Notes under the pieces: model-generated | What the model saw: only the letters and a program-made list of their open reading frames with translations | Database searches by the model: none | Told to the model about the DNA's origin: nothing | Part shown: in pieces, positions 1 to 6,728 of the stretch | Numbering within the stretch: position 1 is the stretch's first letter | Layout of the letters: each line of letters opens with the position of its first letter | Position numbers and translations under genes: made by a program | From: DATDRS01 sp035291605 | GTDB taxonomy: Bacteria; Chloroflexota; Anaerolineae; Anaerolineales; UBA6663 | Reading direction: 5' to 3' | Assembly (NCBI GenBank): GCA_035291605.1 | Contig: DATDRS010000034.1 | Span: 1-13,027, forward strand | DNA length: 13,027 nt

Positions 1-755
1 TGACGCACGCGCACCGCTTGCGCCTCGAGGGCGAGCTGCAGATGGCGCGTGAAGTGCAGGCCAGCCTCTTGCCGGAAGAACTGCCGGAGATCCCCGGCTG
101 CAGCCTGGCAGCCGAGTGGCGCTCGGCGCGGGAGATGGCCGGCGATTTCTATGACGTGTTTGCGCTGCCGGATGGCCGTTGGGGGATCGTCATGGCGGAT
201 GTCTCCGATAAAGGCGCGCCGGCGGCGATGTATATGGCCATGACGCGCAGCCTGATCCGCGCCAGCGCCAGTTCCCAGGCGAGTCCCGCGGCGACGTTGA
301 CGGAAGTCAACCAGCGCATAAACGCGCACTCATCGTGCGGCATGTTCGTGACCGTGTTTTATGCGGCGCTGGATGCGGCGGCGCACACGCTGGTCTATGC
401 CAATGCGGGCCACAACCCACCGTTGCTGCGGCGCGCCACCGGCTCGATCGAAAGACTGATGTGCACCGGACCGCTGATTGGCGTCCTTGAAGAACTTGGG
501 CTGTCGGAGACTGCTCTCACCCTCGCGCCGGGCGATACTTTGGCGGCGTACACCGACGGCGTCACCGATGCGCTGAATCCGCAAGGCGAGGAGTATGGCT
601 TGACGCGCTTAAGTGCAGCCCTGGCGAATGCTCCCGCCTCAGAGGCGACGCTCCAACTCGCTCACCTGTCGAGCGACCTGGCCGCTTTCATACACGACGT
701 GCCCCCATGTGATGACATCACTTTATTCATCCTGGTGCACGACCGCGGGACTTGA
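1..755 (+). CDS. PP2C-type serine phosphatase, SpoIIE/RsbU family (5'-partial)
   Basis: The reading frame is open to the left edge (codons begin at base 3, reading T-H-A-H-R-L-R-L-E), so the N-terminus and any sensor domain lie outside. Residues below are numbered from the Leu codon at 18. The start resembles the linker of this family (RLEGELQMAREVQASLLP, end of a signalling helix). The PP2C core follows in order: AGDFYD (41-46) and DVSDKG (61-66), which hold metal-binding aspartates, then NAGHNPP (129-135), YTDGVTDA (178-185) and CDDIT (231-235) with the late metal-binding Asp pair. All expected acidic residues are present, so it should be an active Mn/Mg-dependent phosphatase. Family members dephosphorylate anti-sigma-factor antagonists (SpoIIAA/RsbV type) in partner-switching stress or developmental control. 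No anti-sigma or antagonist gene is visible here, so the target is unknown. The stop is TGA at 753-755. Confidence 0.93.
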   Translation, partial: THAHRLRLEGELQMAREVQASLLPEELPEIPGCSLAAEWRSAREMAGDFYDVFALPDGRWGIVMADVSDKGAPAAMYMAMTRSLIRASASSQASPAATLTEVNQRINAHSSCGMFVTVFYAALDAAAHTLVYANAGHNPPLLRRATGSIERLMCTGPLIGVLEELGLSETALTLAPGDTLAAYTDGVTDALNPQGEEYGLTRLSAALANAPASEATLQLAHLSSDLAAFIHDVPPCDDITLFILVHDRGT

Positions 756-788
756 GCACGATCAGGATTGTGATCACCTTGCCGAAAC

Positions 789-1364
789 ATGACGGCTGAT
801 CTGATCGCCGGGTCGCTCTCCGGAATCGCTGGGCTATTGGTCTTTCTGGTGATCCATCACTTTTGGATCAGACCGATCTGGTTCATCTTACCGGTTGGTC
901 TCATGATTGCCGGCTTCGGCGGACTGGCTGCCGGCTGGTCGTACACAGAAATCAAGACGGGCTTGCCGCCGCGGCCCTGGGCAGCCCTGGCGCTGGTGGC
1001 TGTGATCGGGGTTATCCTGGCGCCGTCCATCCTCCTGGCTCAACTCCGCCAGCCGCTGATCAATATCACGACCGGGATCATTCCCCCGGAGGAGGCCGGG
1101 CGTGTGACGCTTCACTTTGTCCTGGAATTGTTGATCACGGCAGGAGTGGTGGGCGGCCTGGCCGGATGGCTTCTTGGGCATACGCTGCGGGCCGCGATGG
1201 CTACCGCGCTGGCAGGGCTTGTGTTTGCGTTGGGGCCAGGGCATAACATCCCCTTTCTGGGGAGCACACCGGCGGTTGGGAAAGGACTGGTCCTTCTGCT
1301 CGCTATCACTCTGGTCTCGGCGCTGGTGCTGGTGGAAACGAGCGCCGGGCTGGTGAAGGAATAG
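789..1364 (+). CDS. Polytopic membrane protein of unknown function
   Basis: This is a 191-residue hydrophobic protein that I do not recognise. I count about six membrane helices: roughly residues 5-24, 31-50, 63-84, 109-129, 133-148 and 164-183. A loop with PPEEAGR (about 99-105) precedes helix 4, and a Gly/Pro-rich loop GPGHNIPFLGSTPAVGKG (about 149-166) sits between helices 5 and 6. That loop is the most motif-like part and the best family handle. No catalytic signature is visible. The ATG at 789 lacks a convincing Shine-Dalgarno sequence. The gene starts 33 bases after the phosphatase stop on the same strand, so the two are probably co-transcribed. That would make it a candidate partner of the phosphatase, but only by position. 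Hydrophobicity and coding-like composition support a real gene; the function is open. Confidence 0.8.
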   Translation: MTADLIAGSLSGIAGLLVFLVIHHFWIRPIWFILPVGLMIAGFGGLAAGWSYTEIKTGLPPRPWAALALVAVIGVILAPSILLAQLRQPLINITTGIIPPEEAGRVTLHFVLELLITAGVVGGLAGWLLGHTLRAAMATALAGLVFALGPGHNIPFLGSTPAVGKGLVLLLAITLVSALVLVETSAGLVKE

Positions 1365-1383
1365 ATCGAGGAACCACGGGTGA

Positions 1384-1412
1384 TTGGGCAAATCCCCTCC
1401 GGGTGGTATAAT
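1384..1412 (+). promoter_or_regulatory. Sigma-70-type promoter of sucCD (extended -10)
   Basis: A perfect TATAAT lies at 1407-1412, preceded by TGG (1404-1406), giving an extended -10 (TGnTATAAT). TTGGGC at 1384-1389 is a partial -35 with a 17-bp spacer. The predicted transcript start near 1419 leaves a leader of about 40 nt before the sucC TTG. A perfect TATAAT is unlikely by chance in such GC-rich DNA, and it falls exactly in the gap before a housekeeping operon. Confidence 0.75.
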
Positions 1413-1460
1413 CCCGCCCGCTCTCCGAAGGAGAACTTACAGCCAACCCCGGAGGTTGCT

Positions 1461-2594
1461 TTGAAACTCCACGAATATCAGTCCAAACAACTGTTCGCGC
1501 AACACGGCATCCCTATCCCCAGAGGGAAAGTCGCCACGACCGCGCACGAGGCGCACGACATCGCCGACGAGCTTGGCGGGCGCGTGGTGATTAAGAGCCA
1601 AGTGCTGGTCGGCGGGCGCGGCAAGGCGGGCGGCGTCAAGCTCGCCAAATCCGCGCAGGAAGCCGAAGAACTCGCGGCGCGCATCCTGGGGATGAGCATC
1701 AAGGGTCTCCCCGTCCGTAAGGTGCTGGTGGACGAAGCGGCCGACATCAAACAGGAAATCTACCTGGGCATTACCAACGACCGCATGGCCCGGAAGCCGG
1801 TCATGATCGTCTCCGGCGCGGGCGGCGTCGAGATCGAAGAACTGGCGCGCACCGACCCGGCGAAGATCATCCGCGAGCACGTTGACCCGCTCATGGGCCT
1901 GCGCGATTACCAGGCGCGCAACGTCGCGCTCGCCATCGAGCTGCCCCGCGAGCACTGGAAGTCGTTTGGCCAGATTGTGAGCGGGCTGTACGCGACCTAC
2001 CTGGAAACGGATGCCACGCTGGCCGAGATCAACCCGCTCGTCATCACGGGCAGCAACCGGCTGGTCGCGCTCGACGGCAAGATCGTGCTCGACGACAACG
2101 CGCTCTACCGCCACCCCGACCTGGCGGAGATGCGCGACCTCGACGAAGAGTCGCCGCAGGAGACCCAGGCCCGCAAGTACGGCCTGTCGTACGTCAAGCT
2201 GGACGGCGAGATCGGGTGCATGGTCAACGGCGCGGGGCTGGCGATGGGCACGATGGACATCGTCAAATACTTCGGCGGCAGCCCGGCGAACTTCCTCGAC
2301 ATTGGCGGCGGCGCGCAGGCCGAGAAGGTGACGGCGGCGCTGCGCCTCATCTTGTCCGATCCCAAAGTCAGGGCGGTGCTGATCAACATTTTTGGGGGCA
2401 TCACCCGTTGCGACGAGGTCGCGCGCGGCATCCTCTCCGCGCTCAAGGAAGTCAACACCACCGTGCCGATGGTCATCCGGCTGGTCGGCACGAACGAGGC
2501 TGAGGGCCGCCGGCTGCTGGCCGATGCGCAGATGATCACCGCCGCCTCTCTGGCGGACGCGGCGCAGAAAGCAGTGGCGGCGGCGCGGGGGTAG
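1461..2594 (+). CDS. sucC: Succinyl-CoA synthetase (ADP/GDP-forming) subunit beta
   Basis: The beta subunit of succinyl-CoA synthetase makes ATP or GTP from succinyl-CoA, ADP/GDP and phosphate in the TCA cycle, and works as a complex with the SucD alpha subunit encoded next. At 377 residues it is close to the usual 385-390. The sequence begins MKLHEYQSKQLFAQHGIPIP, the standard start of the family. An ATP-grasp domain follows with VIKSQVLVGGRGKAGGVKLA, EINPLVI and ALDGKIVLDDNALYR. The C-terminal ligase domain has VNGAGLAMGTMD, FLDIGGGA and INIFGGITRCDEVARGI, the family signature. I chose the TTG at 1461 because GGAGG (1451-1455) lies 5 bases upstream and the protein then starts as its homologues do. 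An in-frame GTG at 1380 would lie upstream of the promoter. Nucleotide specificity cannot be read from the sequence. Confidence 0.98.
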   Translation: MKLHEYQSKQLFAQHGIPIPRGKVATTAHEAHDIADELGGRVVIKSQVLVGGRGKAGGVKLAKSAQEAEELAARILGMSIKGLPVRKVLVDEAADIKQEIYLGITNDRMARKPVMIVSGAGGVEIEELARTDPAKIIREHVDPLMGLRDYQARNVALAIELPREHWKSFGQIVSGLYATYLETDATLAEINPLVITGSNRLVALDGKIVLDDNALYRHPDLAEMRDLDEESPQETQARKYGLSYVKLDGEIGCMVNGAGLAMGTMDIVKYFGGSPANFLDIGGGAQAEKVTAALRLILSDPKVRAVLINIFGGITRCDEVARGILSALKEVNTTVPMVIRLVGTNEAEGRRLLADAQMITAASLADAAQKAVAAARG

Positions 2595-2599
2595 CCGAC

Positions 2600-2662
2600 A
2601 TCCCAAATCCCAAGACCCCTATCTCGACAAGACATGGGTCATCGGGGTTTGGGAGTTGGGAT
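2600..2662. repeat. Imperfect inverted repeat between sucC and sucD
   Basis: The left arm at 2600-2619 and right arm at 2644-2662 pair over 18 base pairs with one A-G mismatch (2607/2655) and one bulged G (2614), around a 24-nt loop. The left arm contains ATCCCAA twice in exact tandem (2600-2606 and 2607-2613). The right arm is three consecutive 7-mers, GGGGTTT, GGGAGTT and GGGATTT (2644-2664). No T-run follows, so this is not a standard terminator. The purine-rich right arm carries the only Shine-Dalgarno-like bases ahead of sucD. Confidence 0.9.
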
Positions 2663-2669
2663 TTCTATT

Positions 2670-3527
2670 ATGAGCATTCTCGTTGACAAAAACACGCGTC
2701 TCCTCGTCCAGGGCATCACGGGCCGCGAGGGGCTGTTCCACACCGAGCACATGGTGGCCTACGGCACGAAAGTCGTCGCGGGCGTCACCCCCGGCAAGGG
2801 CGGCGAATGGGCCGCGGGCGTGCCGGTCTTCGACACCGCCAAAGCCGCGGTCGACTCGACCGGCGCGAACTGCGCTGTCATCTTCGTCCCCGCGCGGTTC
2901 GCGCCCGACGCCATGTTCGAGGAGGCTGACGCGGGCATCCCGCTCATCGTTTGCATCACCGAAGGCATCCCCATACAGGACATGATGCGGGTGCGCAACT
3001 ATCTCGACCAGAAGGGCGTGCGGCTCGTGGGGCCGAACTGCCCCGGCCTGCTCACCCCCGGCGAGGCCAAGGTCGGCATCATCCCCGGTCACATTGCCGC
3101 GCCGGGCAACATCGGCATCGTCGCGCGCTCCGGCACGCTGACCTACGAAGTCATCCACGCGCTCACCCAGCGCGGCCTGGGGCAGTCCACCTGCGTGGGC
3201 ATCGGCGGCGATCCGGTCAACGGCACGAGCTTCATTGACGCGCTGAGGCTGTTCGAGGCCGACCCGCGCACCGACAAGGTGGTGATGATCGGCGAGATCG
3301 GCGGGAACGACGAAGAGCAGGCCGCCGAGTTCATCGCCGACCACATGAGCAAGCCGGTCGTGGCGTTCATCGCGGGGCAGACCGCGCCGCCCGGCAAGCG
3401 CATGGGCCACGCCGGCGCGATCGTCGAGGGAGGGACCGGCCTCGCCGCCGACAAGATCAAGGCCCTCGAGGCCGCGCGCGTCAAAGTCGCCGCGCACCCG
3501 GAGCAAATCCCCGATCTGCTGGCATAG
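2670..3527 (+). CDS. sucD: Succinyl-CoA synthetase (ADP/GDP-forming) subunit alpha
   Basis: The alpha subunit binds CoA and carries the histidine phosphorylated during catalysis; it pairs with SucC upstream. The 285 residues match the family's usual length of about 290. It starts MSILVDKNTRLLVQGITGREG, the classic CoA-binding Rossmann start, followed by GVTPGKGG and VFVPARFAPDAMFE. ITEGIPIQDMMRV and VGPNCPGLLTPGEAKVGIIPG are standard. The C-terminal ligase domain has GRSGTLTYE-like ARSGTLTYE, GIGGDPVNGTSF, MIGEIGGNDEE and the phospho-His motif GKRMGHAGAIVEGG, with the His in GHAGAI. I use the ATG at 2670 because homologues begin MSIL. The frame is open upstream to 2634, but that part lies in the repeat. 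The gap to sucC is 75 bases and filled by a hairpin, longer than in most sucCD operons. GGGA at 2658-2661 is the probable ribosome-binding site. Confidence 0.98.
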   Translation: MSILVDKNTRLLVQGITGREGLFHTEHMVAYGTKVVAGVTPGKGGEWAAGVPVFDTAKAAVDSTGANCAVIFVPARFAPDAMFEEADAGIPLIVCITEGIPIQDMMRVRNYLDQKGVRLVGPNCPGLLTPGEAKVGIIPGHIAAPGNIGIVARSGTLTYEVIHALTQRGLGQSTCVGIGGDPVNGTSFIDALRLFEADPRTDKVVMIGEIGGNDEEQAAEFIADHMSKPVVAFIAGQTAPPGKRMGHAGAIVEGGTGLAADKIKALEAARVKVAAHPEQIPDLLA

Positions 3528-3540
3528 GGTCGGCCAACGG

Positions 3541-3592
3541 GATACGCACGACGCATACGCTCAACGTAGCGCGTATTCCGTAGTTCGTGCCT
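3541..3592. repeat. Heptad-phased inverted repeat after sucD
   Basis: The right half is four consecutive 7-mers starting CGT: CGTAGCG, CGTATTC, CGTAGTT and CGTGCCT (3565-3592). The left half shows the complementary ACG at 3544, 3551, 3557 and 3564, spaced 7, 6 and 7. Two 6-bp stems form: GCACGA (3546-3551) with TCGTGC (3585-3590) outside, and ATACGC (3555-3560) with GCGTAT (3571-3576) inside, around a 10-nt loop. The word differs from that of the sucC-sucD repeat but the architecture is the same. No T-run follows. Confidence 0.75.
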
Positions 3593-3643
3593 GTAGCGCC
3601 CTCTACGGGGCATGGCGGTCACTGCCTGCCCGTTGCTTTGCCC

Positions 3644-6001
3644 ATGAAGTTGCTGCAACGTGTTCGCCTCGATCCCGGCTGGCTGGTCGTGCTGCTGCTC
3701 GCGACTTTTGCCGCGTGGCCGTTCCTCACGCGCGCCAGCCTGCCGCTTCACACCGACGCCGAACTGCACGTCTTCCGCACGTTCGAGATTCTGTCCGGCT
3801 GGCAGGCCGGCGTGCCTTACCTGCGCTGGGCGCCGGATCTGTTCTACGCGTTCGGCTACCCGCTCTTTAATTACTACTCGCCGCTGACTTACTATCTCGG
3901 CGCGGCCTATGGCTGGCTGTGCTGCGGCCTCGACTACGGCGCGGCGGCGGGGGTGAAGTTCGTGCTCGCCACAGCCCTTTACGTCGGCGCGGCGGGTATG
4001 TATCTCTTCGTGCGCGACCGCTGGGGCGGGGTGGCCGGCGTGGTCAGCGTGGCGGCGTTCCTCCTCTCGCCGTACCTGGTTTACATTGACCCGCACGCGC
4101 GCGGCGACTCGCCGGAGACTTTCGCGCTTGCGCTCGCGCCGCTGCTGCTGTGGGCCTTCGCACGCCTGCGCCGCACCGCCTCGCCGGGCGACCTGGTCCT
4201 CGCGGCGGTCGTCCTGGCGGCGTTGATCCTCTCGCACAACCTCATGGCGCTGATCTTCTTCGGCCTGCTGCTGGCCTGGCTGGCCTGGGATGTGTTCTTC
4301 GGTCAGATGTTCCTGCGGGCGTGGATCGTGGACGAGAGCCTCTCCACCCGTGCGGCCCGCGGGAAGGTGATCGCCAGCCTTGCCGGGGCGGTGGCGTTGG
4401 GGATCGGCCTGGCCGCGTTCATGTGGCTGCCCGCTGTCGTGGAGCGCGACGCCATCCAGTTCCGCAACGTCGCCGGGGGCGAAGGGACGTATTTCGATTT
4501 TCGCCGCTATTTTGTAGACGTGCGTGAACTGTTCGCCCCCGCGCTGATCTTCGACCTCGGCGCGACGCAGATGCGCTTCAATCGCAGCGTCGGGACGGCG
4601 CAATGGATTCTGGGCGCGCTGGGGCTGCTCACCGTGTTCCTGCCGCGCACCCGGCGGCTGTCGGCGCTATTCTTTGCCTTTGCGGCGCTGGCCCTCATTT
4701 ACATGATCCTGCCCGCCTCGGTGCAGATGTGGGAGGCGGTCCCGCCCCTCGCGTTTTTGCAGTTCCCCACGCGGCTGCTCGGCCCGGCGGCGGTCGTCCT
4801 CGGAATTTTGGCCGGGGCCGCCGTGAGCTGGGCTGACGCAGTGCACTTGGCGTGGCGCTTCAAGCGCGTTGCGTTTGGCGCGCTGGCAGTCGCGGCGTGC
4901 GCCGCCTCGGCCATGCCCCTCACGTATCCACCCCCGTGGCCGGACTTCGGCCCGGTCTCGGCGCAGCGCATCCTCGAGAACGAATTGGCAGGCATCGGCA
5001 TCGGCACGACTTCCGCCAACGATTTTCTTCCCGTCGGCGTCACCGTCGTCCCCGCGCCGCAGGCCTCGCTGATCGACTCGTACCGCGCCGGCGCGGTGGA
5101 CAAGATCAACCGCCGCACTTTGCCTGCGGGGACGCAGGTGCAGGTCTTGGAACACGGCCCGCAGCACGACCGCTTCTTCGTCGCCGGCGTCGCCGGGTTT
5201 ATCCTCCGTCCTTACACGTTTTACTGGCCCGGCTGGACGGCGTATGTGGACGGCGAACAAGTTCCGATTGAGATTGCCAACCCGGATGGGTGGATCACCT
5301 TTGCAGTGCCGGCCGGGACGCATGATGTCCTCCTCCGCCTGGAAGACACCGCGCCCCGCCAGGTGGGGTGGGCCTTGAGCGCGCTCTCGCTGGCGGCGCT
5401 GGTGGTCCTCGCGTTGTGGCGCATCCGGCTGCCGCTGGAGCGGCCGGCGCACGAGCCGCTCGAACGGAGCGCGGCGGCCCTCCTCAGCCTCGTCGTCCTG
5501 AGCGCCCTGGGGGCGCGGTATGCGGCCGACCAGACGGGTTGGTGGCGCGTTCGTTCCACCGATCACACCGTGCTGGTGGCTCAGCATCAGCGCTACGCCG
5601 CGCTGGAGAACGACGTCGCGCTGCTGGCCTTTGACCTTCCGCAGCCGACGGCCCGGCCGGGCGACGAGATTCCCGTCACGCTGTACTGGAAGGCGCTGAC
5701 GCCCGCTTCCCTCGACCTGCGCGTATACGTTCATTTCATCGGGCCGGACGGGCAGTTGTGGGGCCAATCGGACAAATGGAATCCGGCGGATTTTCCCATG
5801 ACCCGCTGGCCGCTGGACTACTACGTGCGCGACGAGCATCGGGCGACGCTTCAGCCCGATGCGCCGCCTGGCGAGTACTTCGTGCAGGTTGGCCTGTGGA
5901 ACAGCGATACCGATGAGCGGATGCGCGTCCTCGACGCGAAGGGCAGGCCGACCTACGCCGACGGCATCGTGCTCGTGGATTCCTTTATCGTGCAACCTTG
6001 A
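3644..6001 (+). CDS. GT-C-like polytopic membrane protein, 6-PTPS-related/YfhO-like, with C-terminal beta domain
   Basis: A 785-residue integral membrane protein. After a short basic N-terminus and first helix, the loop TDAELH (about 37-42) occupies the place of the acidic motif in the first loop of GT-C glycosyltransferases. RGDSPE lies in a later loop, and about ten hydrophobic helices fill the first 430 residues. A periplasmic segment follows with YWPGWTAYVDGEQVP (about 526-540) and VPAGTHDV, a pattern I associate with YfhO-like and 6-PTPS-related membrane proteins. Another helix comes next. The last 130 residues (about 655-785) form a soluble domain with VTLYWKAL and VYVHFIGPDG. By family it may transfer lipid-linked sugars at the outer face; substrate unknown. 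ATG 3644 is preferred to an upstream GTG at 3587, which falls inside the repeat. Neither start has a clear Shine-Dalgarno. Confidence 0.85.
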   Translation: MKLLQRVRLDPGWLVVLLLATFAAWPFLTRASLPLHTDAELHVFRTFEILSGWQAGVPYLRWAPDLFYAFGYPLFNYYSPLTYYLGAAYGWLCCGLDYGAAAGVKFVLATALYVGAAGMYLFVRDRWGGVAGVVSVAAFLLSPYLVYIDPHARGDSPETFALALAPLLLWAFARLRRTASPGDLVLAAVVLAALILSHNLMALIFFGLLLAWLAWDVFFGQMFLRAWIVDESLSTRAARGKVIASLAGAVALGIGLAAFMWLPAVVERDAIQFRNVAGGEGTYFDFRRYFVDVRELFAPALIFDLGATQMRFNRSVGTAQWILGALGLLTVFLPRTRRLSALFFAFAALALIYMILPASVQMWEAVPPLAFLQFPTRLLGPAAVVLGILAGAAVSWADAVHLAWRFKRVAFGALAVAACAASAMPLTYPPPWPDFGPVSAQRILENELAGIGIGTTSANDFLPVGVTVVPAPQASLIDSYRAGAVDKINRRTLPAGTQVQVLEHGPQHDRFFVAGVAGFILRPYTFYWPGWTAYVDGEQVPIEIANPDGWITFAVPAGTHDVLLRLEDTAPRQVGWALSALSLAALVVLALWRIRLPLERPAHEPLERSAAALLSLVVLSALGARYAADQTGWWRVRSTDHTVLVAQHQRYAALENDVALLAFDLPQPTARPGDEIPVTLYWKALTPASLDLRVYVHFIGPDGQLWGQSDKWNPADFPMTRWPLDYYVRDEHRATLQPDAPPGEYFVQVGLWNSDTDERMRVLDAKGRPTYADGIVLVDSFIVQP

Positions 6002-6011
6002 CCCTTGAGCC

Positions 6012-6113
6012 GTTTGTCATTGGGCCATTGGGTCAATGGGCCATTTGCCATTTAGCCATCTGTCACTCGTCATCTTTCAGTCATCCTGTGTCATTTCCCC
6101 ATTCGCCATTCAA
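6012..6113. repeat. Degenerate CAT-word repeat array with 7-8 nt spacing
   Basis: About 100 bases after the glycosyltransferase stop are built from variants of GCCATTT/GTCATT. CAT or a one-base variant recurs at 6018, 6026, 6034, 6042, 6049, 6057, 6064, 6071, 6078, 6092, 6100 and 6107, mostly 7 or 8 apart. Near its start GGCCATTG (6024-6030 region) and CAATGGGCC (about 6034-6042) can pair around a short loop. There is no ORF of its own here. It precedes the TPR gene promoter. Confidence 0.8.
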
Positions 6114-6114
6114 C

Positions 6115-6142
6115 TTGCCTGCCTTCGCGCCCGATGTATAAT
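6115..6142 (+). promoter_or_regulatory. Sigma-70-type promoter of the TPR gene
   Basis: A perfect TATAAT lies at 6137-6142. TTGCCT at 6115-6120 matches the -35 consensus at four of six positions with a 16-bp spacer. Transcription from near 6149 would give a leader of about 22 nt that includes the GGAGGG site at 6159-6164. Confidence 0.65.
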
Positions 6143-6170
6143 CTCCTGCATCACCACCGGAGGGTTGCAT

Positions 6171-6551
6171 ATGCCTGACGCCACGAAAAATGTCCTGGAT
6201 AGTTACCGTGCGGCGGTTGCCGCTGACCCCCAGAGCGCGGAGGCCCATTCCAATCTGGGCTGGGGATGCTACGGCCAGAAGCAGTACACTGAGGCGATTA
6301 AAGAGTTTCAGGAGGCTATCCGCCTCGACGCAAACTGGATGGATGCGCATTACGGGTTGGGGCTGGCCCACAAGGGCATCGGCGCGAAAACCGAGGCGGC
6401 CGCGGCCTTTGAAAAAGTGATGGCGCTCGCCCCGCAGTTGCCCGACGCCGTCCGCGCTCACATGCTGGGGCGGCTGGCCCACGGGCATATCAACGAGATC
6501 AAGACCGGCGACTGGGACCTCGACAAGGAGCTGCGCCACCACGAACCGTAG
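6171..6551 (+). CDS. Small tetratricopeptide (TPR) repeat protein
   Basis: A 126-residue soluble protein without signal peptide or membrane segment, so probably cytoplasmic. Two canonical TPR units are visible. The first is about residues 23-55, with the TPR pattern in NLGWGCYGQKQYTEAIKEF and a closing AIRLDAN. The second is about 57-89, with HYGLGLAHKGIGAKTEAAAAF and ALAPQ. A third capping helix begins near PDAVRAHM (91-98), and the last 20 residues are charged (DWDLDKELRHHEP). It has no catalytic domain, so it is presumably a protein-protein adaptor; the partner cannot be told. The start is well fixed: GGAGGG (6159-6164) lies six bases before the ATG, with a TATAAT just upstream. An open frame reaching back to 6036 would cross the repeat array and promoter and is not used. 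The gene is likely monocistronic. Confidence 0.88.
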   Translation: MPDATKNVLDSYRAAVAADPQSAEAHSNLGWGCYGQKQYTEAIKEFQEAIRLDANWMDAHYGLGLAHKGIGAKTEAAAAFEKVMALAPQLPDAVRAHMLGRLAHGHINEIKTGDWDLDKELRHHEP

Positions 6552-6666
6552 AGTGTTTCCGTGGGCGCAGATCCCCATGCCTGCCGCGCTCCTGGAGTTC
6601 CGGCCCTGATGGGCGGCTCTCCAAAGAGCGGGCGGAGGAATCCGGCTTCTGGACACGATTGACTAG

Positions 6667-6706
6667 AACGGCGGGCCGGCGTGCGTGCGGCTCGCCGTTG
6701 TCTTTT
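6667..6706 (+). terminator. Intrinsic terminator between the TPR gene and rsmD
   Basis: A 12-bp stem, AACGGCGGGCCG (6667-6678) with CGGCTCGCCGTT (6688-6699), includes one G-T wobble (6674/6692). It encloses a 9-nt loop and is followed after one G by TCTTTT (6701-6706). It lies 115 bases after the TPR stop and 22 bases before the rsmD TTG. It most likely ends TPR transcription, but its closeness to rsmD leaves room for attenuation of read-through. Confidence 0.8.
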
Positions 6707-6728
6707 GATGCTGCCGTGGAGGGCTGAT

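Noticed and set aside
770..777. GTGATCAC palindrome between the phosphatase and the membrane protein gene
   Set aside because: An 8-bp palindrome in a 33-bp gap is too short to call an operator without a second site, and no matching copy was seen elsewhere in the window.
1422..1434. TCTCC-GAA-GGAGA mini-hairpin in the sucC leader
   Set aside because: A 5-bp stem with a 3-nt loop is weak and easily arises by chance. The real ribosome site GGAGG at 1451 lies outside it.
1437..2606. Long minus-strand open frame opposite sucC (389 codons)
   Set aside because: It mirrors the strong codon bias of sucC, is rich in Arg, His, Ala and Val without motifs, and has no ribosome site. Similar long antisense frames lie opposite sucD (2619-3506) and the GT-C gene (4667-5995) and are rejected for the same reason.
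6012..6113. CRISPR array or minisatellite
   Set aside because: The repeating unit is only 7-8 bases and degenerate, with no spacers of constant length and no cas genes nearby.
6616..6629. GCTCT-CCAA-AGAGC hairpin downstream of the TPR gene
   Set aside because: It has only a 5-bp stem and no T-run. The stronger structure at 6667-6706 explains termination better.
6552..6666. Possible small RNA or tRNA-like sequence after the TPR gene
   Set aside because: I looked for a cloverleaf, the GTTCRANYC T-loop and riboswitch-like cores and found none.
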